Below are positions 16,983 to 25,871 of a stretch of DNA of 64,000 nt, piece by piece. The stretch is from Fodinibacter sp963730365 (GTDB taxonomy: Bacteria; Actinomycetota; Actinomycetes; Actinomycetales; Dermatophilaceae), in the NCBI GenBank assembly GCA_963730365.1, contig CAVSRM010000011.1:62001-126000 (forward strand), in the 5' to 3' direction. A model generated the notes under the pieces. The model made no database searches, was not told the DNA's origin, and saw nothing but the letters and a program-made list of their open reading frames with translations. Both the position numbers and the translations under genes were made by a program. How positions within the stretch are numbered: the first letter of the stretch is position 1; each line of letters begins with the position of its first letter.

Positions 16983-18533
16983 TCAGCCGCAGATGTCGGC
17001 GTCGGCGGTGCGGGTCTCGATCTGCTCGTCTTCGGCCGGCGAGGTCGTGATCGACGGCGTCGGCAACGGAGCGGTTTTCAGCCGGTTCGGGACCTCGACG
17101 ACCGGCTCGGACGCCGTGCCGAGGGTCACTCGGACGAGGGACCCCAGCCCTGTGGTCTCCTGCAGCGTCGTACCGGGGAACGCAGCGGCCACGGTGCGGG
17201 CTGCCTCCTCGTTCCCGGCGGAGTACTCCACGAGGGTTCCGCCATCGCTCGGCGCGGCGTTCGCCGTGGTCACTCCCGGGAACCCCTGGACGGTCAGCTC
17301 CTCGCGTGCCTGTGCGGCCAGCCCGGAGACCCCGGAGGCATTGACGACCTGCACCGCGATCTCCTCGGGGGCCACGGTCAGCGGGCTGCTCGTGGGGGAC
17401 GGGGTGGCGGTCGTGGGCTCCTCGGGCTCGTTGATGGGCCGGTCCTCCTTCAGCGCCGTCCAGATCTGGTCGGCGGAGGCCTTCCACTGAACCCGGTTGG
17501 GGTCAGGTGGGTAGGTCTCGCTGGGAACGGTGACGAACTCGATGTTGTCCAGGCCGATGCCCTTGACGCTTGACGCGAGGTCCCGCATGGTGCCCACACC
17601 GAACTCCGGGTCCGTGGTGAGGGACCTGGTGGCCGCGTCGAGGAACGAGTAGAGCCGCGTGGGCTTGAGCAGCAGCTCGGTCGAGGTGGCCTCCTGCATC
17701 ACGGAGGAGAGGAAGGCCTGCTGACGGTTGATCCGGCCCAGGTCCGACCCGTCACCGATCGACTTGCGGGCACGGACGTACTGGAGGGCCACCCTCCCGT
17801 CGAGGGTGTGGCGGCCGGCCGTCAGCTCCAGGTGGGTGTTGGGGTCGCTGATGTCCTCGGTCGTGCAGACCTCGACCCCGCCGAGCGCATCGACCATCTC
17901 CTTGAAACCGCTGAAGTCCACGACGGCGTAGTGGTCGACGTAGACCCCGGTGTTGCCCTCGAGGGTCCGGATGAGGCAGCCGGTGCCTCCCATCGAGTAG
18001 TTGTGGTTCCACTGGCGCATGACCCAGTCGTCCAGCGGCGCGGTGGCGGAGCACTCCGGCGGTGCGGACACCATCGAGTCGCGAGGGATCGAGACCACCG
18101 TGGCCCACGTGCGGTCGGCCGAGAGATGCACGAGCAGGTTGGTGTCGGAGTGGTCGCCGGCCTGGCCGTCGTTGTCGCCGTAGCCGTCGTTGCCCTCGCC
18201 GTCTCGGGTGTCGGAGCCGATGAGCAGGATGTTCACCGCGCCGGTGGTGCCGGCGGCCTGGGTCGGTCGGTCGGTGCCTATGCCCGCTGACACGTCGAGC
18301 TTGTTGATGTTGGCGTTGAGGTGCCAGGCGGCGACGGCCACTCCGCCGACCACGAGCACCAGGGCCGCGACAAGGCCCACCACGGTCCAGCGGCGCCAGC
18401 CGCGGCCGTCCGTCCCCGACCCTGCGTCACCGGAGCGCCGGTGACCGTGGATCTCGCGCCGTGTGGTCGGGACGCTCGGGGCGGGCCGTTCGGGGTCGGA
18501 GGGCGGCGTGACCTGCTCGTCACTGCCGCCCAC
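16983..18533 (-). CDS. LytR-CpsA-Psr (LCP) family protein with LytR_C domain
   Basis: 516-aa LCP phosphotransferase. The family moves lipid-linked glycopolymers such as teichoic acid onto peptidoglycan outside the cell. A cytoplasmic tail leads into one transmembrane helix (VVGLVAALVLVVGGVAVAAW), then the LCP core with LLIGSDTRDGEG, VSIPRDSMV and the ALQYVRARKS region. The C-terminal ~100 residues (IAVQVVNASGVSGLAAQ onward) are a LytR_C domain, after a Pro/Thr linker. GTG 18533 is chosen because GAGGGG lies 7 nt before it and a TAGAGT -10 at 18600-18595 rules out the start at 18596. Confidence 0.9.
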   Translation of the reverse strand: MGGSDEQVTPPSDPERPAPSVPTTRREIHGHRRSGDAGSGTDGRGWRRWTVVGLVAALVLVVGGVAVAAWHLNANINKLDVSAGIGTDRPTQAAGTTGAVNILLIGSDTRDGEGNDGYGDNDGQAGDHSDTNLLVHLSADRTWATVVSIPRDSMVSAPPECSATAPLDDWVMRQWNHNYSMGGTGCLIRTLEGNTGVYVDHYAVVDFSGFKEMVDALGGVEVCTTEDISDPNTHLELTAGRHTLDGRVALQYVRARKSIGDGSDLGRINRQQAFLSSVMQEATSTELLLKPTRLYSFLDAATRSLTTDPEFGVGTMRDLASSVKGIGLDNIEFVTVPSETYPPDPNRVQWKASADQIWTALKEDRPINEPEEPTTATPSPTSSPLTVAPEEIAVQVVNASGVSGLAAQAREELTVQGFPGVTTANAAPSDGGTLVEYSAGNEEAARTVAAAFPGTTLQETTGLGSLVRVTLGTASEPVVEVPNRLKTAPLPTPSITTSPAEDEQIETRTADADICG

Positions 18534-18594
18534 GTGCCTGCCCCTCGCCTCTCGTCCCGATGGTGTCGCCGGACACCTCGGTCCGCGACACTCC

Positions 18595-18600
18595 ACTCTA
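18595..18600 (-). promoter_or_regulatory. -10 hexamer for first LCP gene
   Basis: TAGAGT on the minus strand, giving a 5' leader of about 55 nt to GTG 18533. Confidence 0.35.
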
Positions 18601-18662
18601 CGGGGGGAGTCTGAGCGTTTCCTGCGAGCGCCAGTGGCCCGCGGAGGGCGACCCGGTCGTCC

Positions 18663-19964
18663 TCACCCCCCGCTCGGCTGCCCGTCCGTGCCCGGTGGCG
18701 GCTCGTCGATGGGGGTCCCGTCACGCAGCATCGTGAAGAGAGCGTCGGCTCGCTCGGTATTCCAGATCACCGAGCTCCCGGCACTCGTCGTCGTGTTGGT
18801 CGACGACAGCGGCACCACGAGGCTGAGTGCCTCGTCCGAGGAGACCTTGCGCATGGTCGACAGGATCCGCCAGCTGTCGAGCAGGGAGGTGTCCTCGCCG
18901 ACGATGACGCTCGACGCGGCCGTGTGTGTGAAGTTCCACCACGTGAAGGGGTTGAGCACGGTGGACGGGGTGGCTGCCTCCCTCATGACCGCCCCGAGGA
19001 ACTGGCGCTGCCGCTCGGCCCGCCCGAGGTCGCCCCGGGGGTCGGAGTAGCGCGCGCGGACGTAGCCGAGCGAGTCCTTGCCCCCGAGCACCTGGCAGCC
19101 CTTCGTGAGGTCGATGTCGGCCTTGGCGTCCTTGATGTCCTCCTTCACACACACCTCGACCCCGCCGAGGCTGTCGACCACGCCGGCGAACCCGCCGAAG
19201 CCGATCTCGACGTAGCCGTCGATGGGCAGCCCGGTCGCCTGCTCGAGTGTCTCGACGAGCAGCGTCGGTCCGCCGATCGCGAAGGCGGCGTTGACCTTGT
19301 TGCTGCCGTGGCCCGGGATGGGGAGGTAGCTGTCGCGCGGCACCGAGATGAGTACGGGCTTCCCCGACCCGCCGGGCGTGTGCACGAGGATGATCGAGTC
19401 GGTGCGCCGCCCCTCGGCGTCACCGCCCACCCCGAGGGCCGCACGCTCCTCCGCGCTGAGGCCCTCACGGCTGTCCGTGCCGACGAGGAGGTAGGTGTGC
19501 CCGTCGGCACCGGGCGGACGGTCCCCCTCCGGGGTGGTGTCCTCGCGGGTCACGCTCGACCACGCGTGGAAGGGCGTGACCACGGTGTAGCCGAACCACG
19601 CGACCACCGCGACGAGGAGAAGGGTGAGGCCTCGGCGGGCGCGTCCGCGGCGGCGGGGCGGATGCGCCGGCCGAGGGGCGGGGCCACGCGGCGGCCCGGG
19701 TGGGGGACCGCCCTGAACGGGACGGCCCAGCTCGTCGTATGCCGTGTGGTCCCCGGACGCCCGCGCCGTGGACGGGGGCGGGGCGGGCGGTGCCGACGGG
19801 GGAGGATCCGGGTGTCGGGGTGGGGGCGCTGCCGGGCCGGCCGTCGAGCCCCCGCCCCGGCGGCTCCTGCCGCTGCGGCGCGTGTCGATGACGTAGATCT
19901 CGTCGTCCGAGGGTCGCGGCCGTCTCCCCTGAGGGATCGGGCGGGCGTGCTCGTCCTCGCTCAT
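18663..19964 (-). CDS. LytR-CpsA-Psr (LCP) family protein
   Basis: 433-aa LCP protein, second of three here. A long Pro/Gly/Arg-rich cytoplasmic region (about residues 30-110, runs such as PPSAPPAPPPS) precedes one transmembrane helix (LTLLLVAVVAWFGYTVV). The LCP domain shows YLLVGTDSREGL, ISVPRDSYLPIPG and LGYVRARYSDPRGDLGRAERQ, including the Asp and Arg residues used for pyrophosphate binding. It ends soon after the domain and lacks LytR_C, unlike its neighbour. Start MSEDEHARP at 19964; a longer in-frame reading to 20588 overlaps the divergent LCP gene and is not needed. Confidence 0.9.
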   Translation of the reverse strand: MSEDEHARPIPQGRRPRPSDDEIYVIDTRRSGRSRRGGGSTAGPAAPPPRHPDPPPSAPPAPPPSTARASGDHTAYDELGRPVQGGPPPGPPRGPAPRPAHPPRRRGRARRGLTLLLVAVVAWFGYTVVTPFHAWSSVTREDTTPEGDRPPGADGHTYLLVGTDSREGLSAEERAALGVGGDAEGRRTDSIILVHTPGGSGKPVLISVPRDSYLPIPGHGSNKVNAAFAIGGPTLLVETLEQATGLPIDGYVEIGFGGFAGVVDSLGGVEVCVKEDIKDAKADIDLTKGCQVLGGKDSLGYVRARYSDPRGDLGRAERQRQFLGAVMREAATPSTVLNPFTWWNFTHTAASSVIVGEDTSLLDSWRILSTMRKVSSDEALSLVVPLSSTNTTTSAGSSVIWNTERADALFTMLRDGTPIDEPPPGTDGQPSGG

Positions 19965-20118
19965 CGGCTGTCGCGGCTCTCGGTCGTCGGGTCGGGGCAG
20001 GGACACCAGTGTGCCAAGAGCCGAGCGCGATACCCCACTCCGCAGGGGTGTCGCCCCCGGCAGACGGCTCGGCGCGCCTCGGACGGCAGCGAGGCGACCG
20101 CCCCGATACTCGTGAGTC

Positions 20119-21654
20119 ATGGAATCCCAGCGCGGCGCCGCCGTCATCGACCGCGCGAACGTCGACGAGTCGATCATGGTCGACACCCGCACGCCGCGTG
20201 ACTCACGGCGCGGGCGTCGCCGCGCGTGGACGCTGCTCGCGATGAGCGTGTTCCTGCCGGGCACGGCACAGCTCGTCGCGGGCAACCGGCGCCTGGGCCG
20301 CTTCGCGCTACGCGTCTGGCTGGGTTTCCTTGCCATCGTGGCGCTCGTCGCGCTGCTGGGCCTGGTCAGCCGGTCGGCGGTCCTCACCCTGCTGACCCAC
20401 GGGTGGGTCCTGACAGTCCTCCAGATCGTCCTCCTCGGCGTGGCGGCACTGTGGGCCGTCGTCCTCGTGGACGCGTGGCGCCTGGGGCGCCCCGACCTGC
20501 TCCCGCAGCGAGACCGCCGCATCCTGTTGGTGGCACTCCTGGCCCTCCTCCTGGTGCTGCCCGGCGGCACGGCGTACGCCGGAGTCAACGTCGGTGCCGC
20601 GCGCTCGGCGATGGCCTCGGTCTTCGGTGCGGGGGAGGCAGCCGGCGCCGTCGACGGCCGCTACAACATCCTCCTGCTCGGCGGTGACAGCGGCGCCGGA
20701 CGCACCGGACTGCGGCCGGACAGCATCCAGCTCGCCAGCGTCGACGCCGACACCGGGCGCGCCGTGCTCTTCGGCTTCTCCCGGGAGACCGAGAACATCA
20801 CCTTCCGCCCGGGGTCGGTCATGGCCGGGCTGCTACCAGAGGGGTGGACCTGCGGCGACGAGTGCCTCCTCAACGCGCTGTACACCTGGGCCGAGGACCA
20901 CGCCGCGGACTTCCCGGCCGGGACCGAGCAGCCGGGGATGCTGGCCACGACCGAGGCGGTGGAGGCCCTCTCCGGACTCGACATCCAGTACCACGTGCTC
21001 GTGGACCTCAAGGGTTTCCGCAGCCTCGTCGACTCGGTCGGCGGCCTCGACATCACCGTGCAACGGCGCACCCCCATGGGCTCGCAGGCGGAGGTGGACA
21101 GCGGCCGGGAGAAGGGGTGGATCGAGGCGGGGAGCCAGCACCTCGACGGCTACCACGCCCTCTGGTACGCGCGGAGCCGAGCCGACTCCACGAACTACGA
21201 GCGGATGGCCCGACAGCGGTGCGTGGTCACGGCGATGGTCCGCCAGATCGACCCCCCGACCGTGGTCCTCAACTTCGGCGCCATCGCCGAGGCGACGAAG
21301 GGGGTCTTCCAGACCGACATCCCCCAGTCCGCGCTCGCAAGCCTGGCCGAGGTGGCCGTCAAGACGAAGCAGCAGAAGATCACCTCGGTCAACTTCGTCC
21401 CGCCGCTCATCGACCCGTGGGACTACGACCCCACTGTCGTGCACCGGGGGGTCCAGACGGCGATCGAGGCGTCCGAGGCCTCCGAGGCGTCCGAAACCAA
21501 GGACGAGACCCCCGAGGAGGCCGCACCGTCGGTCAGCGCGTCGCCGGCTGCCTCGACCACGGTGGACCCCACTCCGCAGGCGGTGATGGAGCGGCCGGGG
21601 AGCGACCCGGATGCCTCCACGAGCGACCTCGCGGACGTCTGCTCGGCCGGATGA
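20119..21654 (+). CDS. LytR-CpsA-Psr (LCP) family protein with N-terminal membrane domain
   Basis: 511-aa LCP protein, divergent from the other two. Three hydrophobic segments (about residues 38-54, 60-84 and 90-117) precede the usual signal-anchor helix (LLVALLALLLVLPGGTAYAG). The LCP domain has LLLGGDSGAGRTGLRPDSI, FGFSRETENITF and LWYARSRADSTNYERM. The extra helices define an LCP subtype seen in actinobacteria. A Ser/Glu/Thr-rich tail (EASEASEASE, then Pro/Ser) replaces LytR_C. Role: attachment of envelope polymer to peptidoglycan. Having three LCPs in 4.7 kb implies several polymers or acceptors. Confidence 0.88.
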   Translation: MESQRGAAVIDRANVDESIMVDTRTPRDSRRGRRRAWTLLAMSVFLPGTAQLVAGNRRLGRFALRVWLGFLAIVALVALLGLVSRSAVLTLLTHGWVLTVLQIVLLGVAALWAVVLVDAWRLGRPDLLPQRDRRILLVALLALLLVLPGGTAYAGVNVGAARSAMASVFGAGEAAGAVDGRYNILLLGGDSGAGRTGLRPDSIQLASVDADTGRAVLFGFSRETENITFRPGSVMAGLLPEGWTCGDECLLNALYTWAEDHAADFPAGTEQPGMLATTEAVEALSGLDIQYHVLVDLKGFRSLVDSVGGLDITVQRRTPMGSQAEVDSGREKGWIEAGSQHLDGYHALWYARSRADSTNYERMARQRCVVTAMVRQIDPPTVVLNFGAIAEATKGVFQTDIPQSALASLAEVAVKTKQQKITSVNFVPPLIDPWDYDPTVVHRGVQTAIEASEASEASETKDETPEEAAPSVSASPAASTTVDPTPQAVMERPGSDPDASTSDLADVCSAG

Positions 21655-21823
21655 CTCCCGTCCGGAACCGAACCCCCGATGGGCCCGACTCGACGAGGCC
21701 CGGCGCCGACGATTCGAGCCATCCGGTCCGCTTTGGGATACTGGCACGTCGTGCGTGACCCCCGACTCGGCCCGTCCGGCCGGCCAGGCGTCACCGCCGC
21801 GCCCCAGACCCGATAGGCCGTCG

Positions 21824-23029
21824 ATGCTGAACAAGTCCTACTCCCTGCTGAACTTCCTCAACCGCACCCACTCTCCGGCGTTCCGCCACGGGGTGGGAGC
21901 AGCGGCGTACGCCGGGACCCTCACGGTCAGTGGCCGACCCTCGATCGCGCGACTGGTCCGCACCCAGTTCATCGACGACGAGACGAAGTACGCCTTCCGA
22001 CTGGCCGGGTGGGTGCTGCGTCGTGGCTGGCCGGGGATCGAGACGGTGCCGGACGACTTCTTCGACTTCACCCTGGGTGCCGAGCCCGCCGACCTCGACG
22101 CGCTCGACCGGTTCATCACCTCGCGCCGCCGCTCGCTCCCCGAGCACCTCTGGCGGGCCGACGACCTCTTCGTCCGGGCCGCACGGATCCACTCCCAGCT
22201 CGATGCCGGAGCCCGTGACATCGAGGACCTGCGGGCCGACTTCTACGACCGTGCCGACGCCCTGCTGCCGCTGATCAGCCGTGCCACGGGTGAGCTGCCC
22301 CCGCCCCGCGCACCGCGAGAAGGCGACTTCGACGTCGAGGACGCGCGAGTCGCGCTGGCCGACCTCGCGTCCGCGCTGCCGGTGGAGACGTGGCCGTGGT
22401 ACGTCATCTCGGGCACCTTCCTCGGGCTGGTGCGTGAGGGCGGCTTTCTCGCGCACGACTACGACATCGACGTCGGCATCACCTACGACGCCAAGACGAT
22501 CCCGGCGCTCATCGCGGCTCTCGAGGCCGATCCGCAGTTCGTCGTGAAGAAGGTCGACGACGCGCAGTCCGTCGTGCCCGCGGGGGAGGGACGGTATGCC
22601 GTGCAGCGCTCACTCGCGCTGATCAAGCTCATCCACACGAACGGCATCAACGTCGACGTGTTCGTGCACCACCACGCCGGCGAGATGATGTGGCACGGGT
22701 CCTCGCTGCACCAGTGGGAGAACTCGCGTTTCGACCTCGCCGAGTATCGGCTGGCCGGCGTCGACGTGCTCGGGCCCGCCCACGCGGACCGCTACCTCAC
22801 GGAGAACTACGGCGATTGGCGCACCCCCGTCACGGACTTCAACTGCACCACCGGCACCCCGAACCTCGTCATCACCCGCAGCTTCCGGTCGATCGCCCTC
22901 TTTCTCACTCGCCTGGCGCACTTCTCCGACGGTGACCCCCAGGAGTTCGAGAAGCTGCGGGCCACCCTCGTGGCCGACGGGCTCCTCCGGGACGAGTGTG
23001 GGGTGCTCGCGCTGGAGCACCTGATCTGA
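21824..23029 (+). CDS. LicD/fukutin-family phosphotransferase
   Basis: 401-aa protein whose centre carries the LicD/FKTN nucleotidyltransferase-fold signature, here GTFLGLVREGGFLAHDYDID, with the acidic triad DYDID. LicD proteins add phosphorylcholine or similar phospho-groups to teichoic acids and glycans. The neighbouring TagF, exporter and LCP genes fit a teichoic acid modifier. About 180 N-terminal residues precede the domain without a recognised fold. Later landmarks are LIHTNGINVDVFVHH and ENYGDWRTPVTDFNC. ATG 21824 is preferred; the frame is open further up but non-conserved. The transferred group cannot be named. Confidence 0.8.
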   Translation: MLNKSYSLLNFLNRTHSPAFRHGVGAAAYAGTLTVSGRPSIARLVRTQFIDDETKYAFRLAGWVLRRGWPGIETVPDDFFDFTLGAEPADLDALDRFITSRRRSLPEHLWRADDLFVRAARIHSQLDAGARDIEDLRADFYDRADALLPLISRATGELPPPRAPREGDFDVEDARVALADLASALPVETWPWYVISGTFLGLVREGGFLAHDYDIDVGITYDAKTIPALIAALEADPQFVVKKVDDAQSVVPAGEGRYAVQRSLALIKLIHTNGINVDVFVHHHAGEMMWHGSSLHQWENSRFDLAEYRLAGVDVLGPAHADRYLTENYGDWRTPVTDFNCTTGTPNLVITRSFRSIALFLTRLAHFSDGDPQEFEKLRATLVADGLLRDECGVLALEHLI

Positions 23030-23062
23030 TGGCTCCTCGCATGCCGTGCCACGGGGGTGCCG

Positions 23063-23068
23063 TATTGT
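23063..23068 (+). promoter_or_regulatory. -10 hexamer for the ABC exporter genes
   Basis: TATTGT. Transcription from about 23075 would exclude ATG 23046 as the permease start and supports TTG 23127 with GAGGT eight nt before it. Confidence 0.4.
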
Positions 23069-23126
23069 CGGCCTGCACGCCACGCCGTCCCGCCCCACAG
23101 CACGCCGCCGAATCGAGGTCACACCG

Positions 23127-23924
23127 TTGATCAAGCGGACGACGGCGGTGTGGCGCCGGCGCGACGTGCTCTGGACCCTGGTGCGGCGCGACCTGCGAGT
23201 GCGGTACTCGCGCAGCGCGCTCGGCTACCTGTGGACCGTGCTCGACCCACTACTCATGGCGTCGGTCTACTTCGTCGTGTTCACGTTCGTGTTCGACGCG
23301 GGCAGCCGGGTGGCCGACACCCCGTACTTCCTCTACCTGCTCTCGGGTCTCCTTCCCTGGCAGTGGTTCACGGGATCGGTCAACGACACGACGAAGAGCC
23401 TCATCCAGGAGGCCCGGCTGGTGCGGTCGACCAACCTGCCGCGTGAGGTGTGGGTCATCAGGTGCGTCGTGGCCAAGGGGCTGGAGTTCATCCTGGCGCT
23501 GCCGGTCCTCGTGGGATTCGTCATCTACTACGTCGCGGTGGGCCAGGCACACCTCGACTGGGAGCTGGCGCTCTTCCCGCTCGGACTGGTCCTGCAGTTC
23601 CTGCTGCTGGTCGGACTCGGGCTCTTGCTCGCCCCGATCACCGTGCTGGCCACCGACATGCAACGGGTCGTGCGCATCGTGCTGCGCTTCATGTTCTACC
23701 TCTCGCCGGTGCTCTACGGGGCGTACGCGGTGCCCGATACGCTCCGGGCCGTGCTGGTGTTCAACCCGCTCAACGGCATCCTGTCGCTCTATCGCGCGGG
23801 ACTGTTCGAACGGTCCGTCTCATGGGTCGACGTGGGTGTGAGCGCCGCTATCGCCCTTGCCCTCCTCGTCATCGGGCTCGCGGTGTTCGCGCGGCTCGAG
23901 CGAGCGGTCCTCAAGGAGATCTGA
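23127..23924 (+). CDS. ABC-2 type transporter permease for glycopolymer export (TagG/Wzm-like)
   Basis: 265-aa ABC-2 permease with six transmembrane segments. LVRRDLRVRYSRSALGYLW, then LLSGLLPWQWF and LFNPLNGI-type segments, are the hallmarks of teichoic acid and O-antigen export permeases. It pairs with the ATPase that begins 4 nt after its stop. I chose TTG 23127 (LIKRTTAVW) because GAGGT is well spaced before it and an upstream -10 lies at 23063; an in-frame ATG at 23046 would add 27 residues. It probably exports the polymer made by the TagF-like enzyme. Confidence 0.9.
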   Translation: MIKRTTAVWRRRDVLWTLVRRDLRVRYSRSALGYLWTVLDPLLMASVYFVVFTFVFDAGSRVADTPYFLYLLSGLLPWQWFTGSVNDTTKSLIQEARLVRSTNLPREVWVIRCVVAKGLEFILALPVLVGFVIYYVAVGQAHLDWELALFPLGLVLQFLLLVGLGLLLAPITVLATDMQRVVRIVLRFMFYLSPVLYGAYAVPDTLRAVLVFNPLNGILSLYRAGLFERSVSWVDVGVSAAIALALLVIGLAVFARLERAVLKEI

Positions 23925-23928
23925 GTCG

Positions 23929-24681
23929 ATGAGCGTGGTCATCAGCACCCAGTCGGTCGGCGTGGAGTTCTACACCTCGCGTCGTCGACGGCTGCAGGTG
24001 CGCGACCTGCTCTTCCACGGCAAGTCCCGGACGAGGTCGTCCGACACCTTCTGGGCCCTGCGCGACGTCAGTTTCGACATCGAGGCCGGCCAGGCGGTTG
24101 GCCTCGTGGGCGGCAACGGCAGCGGCAAGAGCACGCTGCTCAAGCTCATTGCCGGGGTTCTCCTTCCGGATGAGGGCGAGGTCTCGGTCACCGGTGGGGT
24201 GGCGCCCCTCATCGAGCTCAAGGGTGGCTTTCGCGGAGAGCTGACCTGCCGGGACAACCTCTACGTGCAGGCGTCCTTGCACGGGCTGTCCAAGGACCAG
24301 ATCGACGAGCGCTTCGAGAGCATGGTCGACTTCGCCGGGCCGCAGGTGCGTGCCGCCCTCGACCGGCCCTACCGACACCTGTCATCGGGGATGCAGGTTC
24401 GCCTCGGCTTCGCCGTCATCTCGGCCCTCGATGAGCCGATCTTCCTCGTCGACGAGGTGCTGGCCGTCGGGGACAAGGCGTTCCGGGAGAAGTGCTACAC
24501 CCGCATGGAGAGCCTGCTCTCCGAGGGGCGAACGCTCTTCCTCGTCTCTCACTCGGAGAAGGACCTCCGCAGATTCGGCACGCGCGGCCTCTACCTGCAG
24601 GGGGGCTCCCTGGCCATGGACGGGCCCATGGAGGACGTCCTCGAGCGTTACAACGAGGACCAGGGCACTCAACGGGCCTGA
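23929..24681 (+). CDS. ABC transporter ATP-binding protein for glycopolymer export (TagH/Wzt-like)
   Basis: 250-aa ATPase of a polysaccharide or teichoic acid exporter. Walker A is GGNGSGKST, the ABC signature region is HLSSGMQVRLGFAV, and Walker B is PIFLVDEVLAVGD, the version characteristic of the TagH/Wzt branch. VAPLIELKGGFRGELT is also typical. There is no C-terminal carbohydrate-binding extension, so export probably does not depend on terminal-sugar recognition. ATG 23929 follows AAGGAG. It forms a transport pair with the upstream permease. Confidence 0.93.
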   Translation: MSVVISTQSVGVEFYTSRRRRLQVRDLLFHGKSRTRSSDTFWALRDVSFDIEAGQAVGLVGGNGSGKSTLLKLIAGVLLPDEGEVSVTGGVAPLIELKGGFRGELTCRDNLYVQASLHGLSKDQIDERFESMVDFAGPQVRAALDRPYRHLSSGMQVRLGFAVISALDEPIFLVDEVLAVGDKAFREKCYTRMESLLSEGRTLFLVSHSEKDLRRFGTRGLYLQGGSLAMDGPMEDVLERYNEDQGTQRA

Positions 24682-24741
24682 CCACACCGGGGCGCGGGTC
24701 GTACCCCCCGGTTCGATCCCCTCGGGCGCAGCCCTTCCCGC

Positions 24742-25122
24742 TCAGCCGTCTCCGTCGGCGCCCGGCGGGTCAGGGGGTGTGGGGGGTGGCCGGCGCCGGG
24801 TGTCCTCGAGCGCCATCTGCCGTGCGAGCTTGGTGTAGCGGACCTCCAGGTCACGGAACCGGAGGTAGGTGGTCACCGTGAAGCTCAGGAAGGCCACGAC
24901 GAGCGCATAGAGCACCATGTCGGTTCCTCGCCCGACTCCGACGATCGACGCGATGCTGTTCCAGACGTCGGGGAAGAGGATCGACACCGCTGCGAAGGCC
25001 GCGAAGATCACCAGCCCGATTCGCCGGATCGCCTGCGCTCGGGCTCCGCGCGATCGGAAGAGTCGGGCGACGATCGCGATGACGACCGCGATCAGCAGCA
25101 CCTGGATGAGAACCATCTTCAT
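24742..25122 (-). CDS. DUF2304 family membrane protein
   Basis: 126-aa protein with three hydrophobic segments (MVLIQVLLIAVVIAIVA at the N-terminus, then IGLVIFAAFAAVSILF and MVLYALVVAFLSFTVTTYL) and a charged, Pro-rich cytoplasmic tail. DUF2304 proteins nearly always accompany a polyprenyl-phosphate glycosyltransferase, and the ATG here overlaps the stop of such a gene (ATGA), which decides the start. A likely role is membrane partner of that enzyme (inference from gene pairing). Confidence 0.85.
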   Translation of the reverse strand: MKMVLIQVLLIAVVIAIVARLFRSRGARAQAIRRIGLVIFAAFAAVSILFPDVWNSIASIVGVGRGTDMVLYALVVAFLSFTVTTYLRFRDLEVRYTKLARQMALEDTRRRPPPTPPDPPGADGDG

Positions 25123-25805
25123 CGGAACATCAGCTCCACGAGGATGTTCACCGAGTTCCACAGGGACTGGCCCTTGGCCTTGGAGTAGTCGGTGTAGAGG
25201 ATGTGGACGGGGCTCTCGCCGTAGGGGACCTTCATCTCGCCGATCTGTGCCACGAGCTCGGAGGCGTGGGCCATCCGGTTCTGGGTGATGTCGAGGCGCT
25301 CGACCGTGTCACGGTGGATCACCCTGAGGCCGTTGTGGGCGTCGGTGAGTCGGGTGCCAGTGGTCAGGTTGGTGTATCCCACCGCCATCCGCAGCACGGT
25401 GCGCTTCGCCAAGCCGGCCTTCGTGCGGTCGTCGAGGAAGCGAGAGCCGAACACCACCTGCAGGTCCTCGGCGCGGGCCTTGTCGAGCATGACGAGCACG
25501 TCATCGACCTGGTGCTGTCCGTCGGCGTCGAAGGTCACCACCCAGCGCATGCTCGGCACCGAGCACGCGTAGGCGAAACCGGTTTGGAGGGCGGCCCCCT
25601 GGCCGAGGTTGACGGGGTGACGCACCACCACGGCGCCCGCGGCCGCGGCGGCATCCGCTCCGGCGTCGGAGGACCCGTCGTCGACCACGACGACGTTCGG
25701 GAAGCTCTTGCGGGCGCCGCTGACGACATCGGCGATCACCGAGCCCTCGTTGAAGAGTGGGACGACGAGCCAGACGTCATGAGTGTCCCGTTGCGTGGTG
25801 GTCAT
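25119..25805 (-). CDS. glycosyltransferase family 2 (polyprenyl-phosphate sugar transferase-like)
   Basis: 228-aa GT2 enzyme resembling dolichol-phosphate mannosyltransferases. Core motifs are VVPLFNEGSVI, VVVDDGSSD, HPVNLGQGAALQTGF and the metal-binding TFDADGQHQVDD. LTDAHNGLRVIHRDT is also typical of the subfamily. It would charge a polyprenyl phosphate with a sugar for use outside the membrane. Its stop overlaps the DUF2304 start. ATG 25805 lies 7 nt after TAGGCT on the same strand, pointing to a leaderless mRNA. Confidence 0.9.
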   Translation of the reverse strand: MTTTQRDTHDVWLVVPLFNEGSVIADVVSGARKSFPNVVVVDDGSSDAGADAAAAAGAVVVRHPVNLGQGAALQTGFAYACSVPSMRWVVTFDADGQHQVDDVLVMLDKARAEDLQVVFGSRFLDDRTKAGLAKRTVLRMAVGYTNLTTGTRLTDAHNGLRVIHRDTVERLDITQNRMAHASELVAQIGEMKVPYGESPVHILYTDYSKAKGQSLWNSVNILVELMFR

Positions 25806-25812
25806 CGCGGAC

Positions 25813-25818
25813 AGCCTA
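25813..25818 (-). promoter_or_regulatory. -10 hexamer for the GT2-DUF2304 operon (leaderless)
   Basis: TAGGCT on the minus strand, 7 nt before ATG 25805. Confidence 0.5.
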
Positions 25819-25871
25819 CGATCACCACCGGCATCCGGCCCGTCTTGAGGGTGGGTGTGGGCGTGGCGAGC

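Noticed and set aside
23046..23126. Upstream ATG start for the ABC permease
   Set aside because: It has no ribosome site, the added 27 residues are not family-like, and a TATTGT -10 lies inside the extension.
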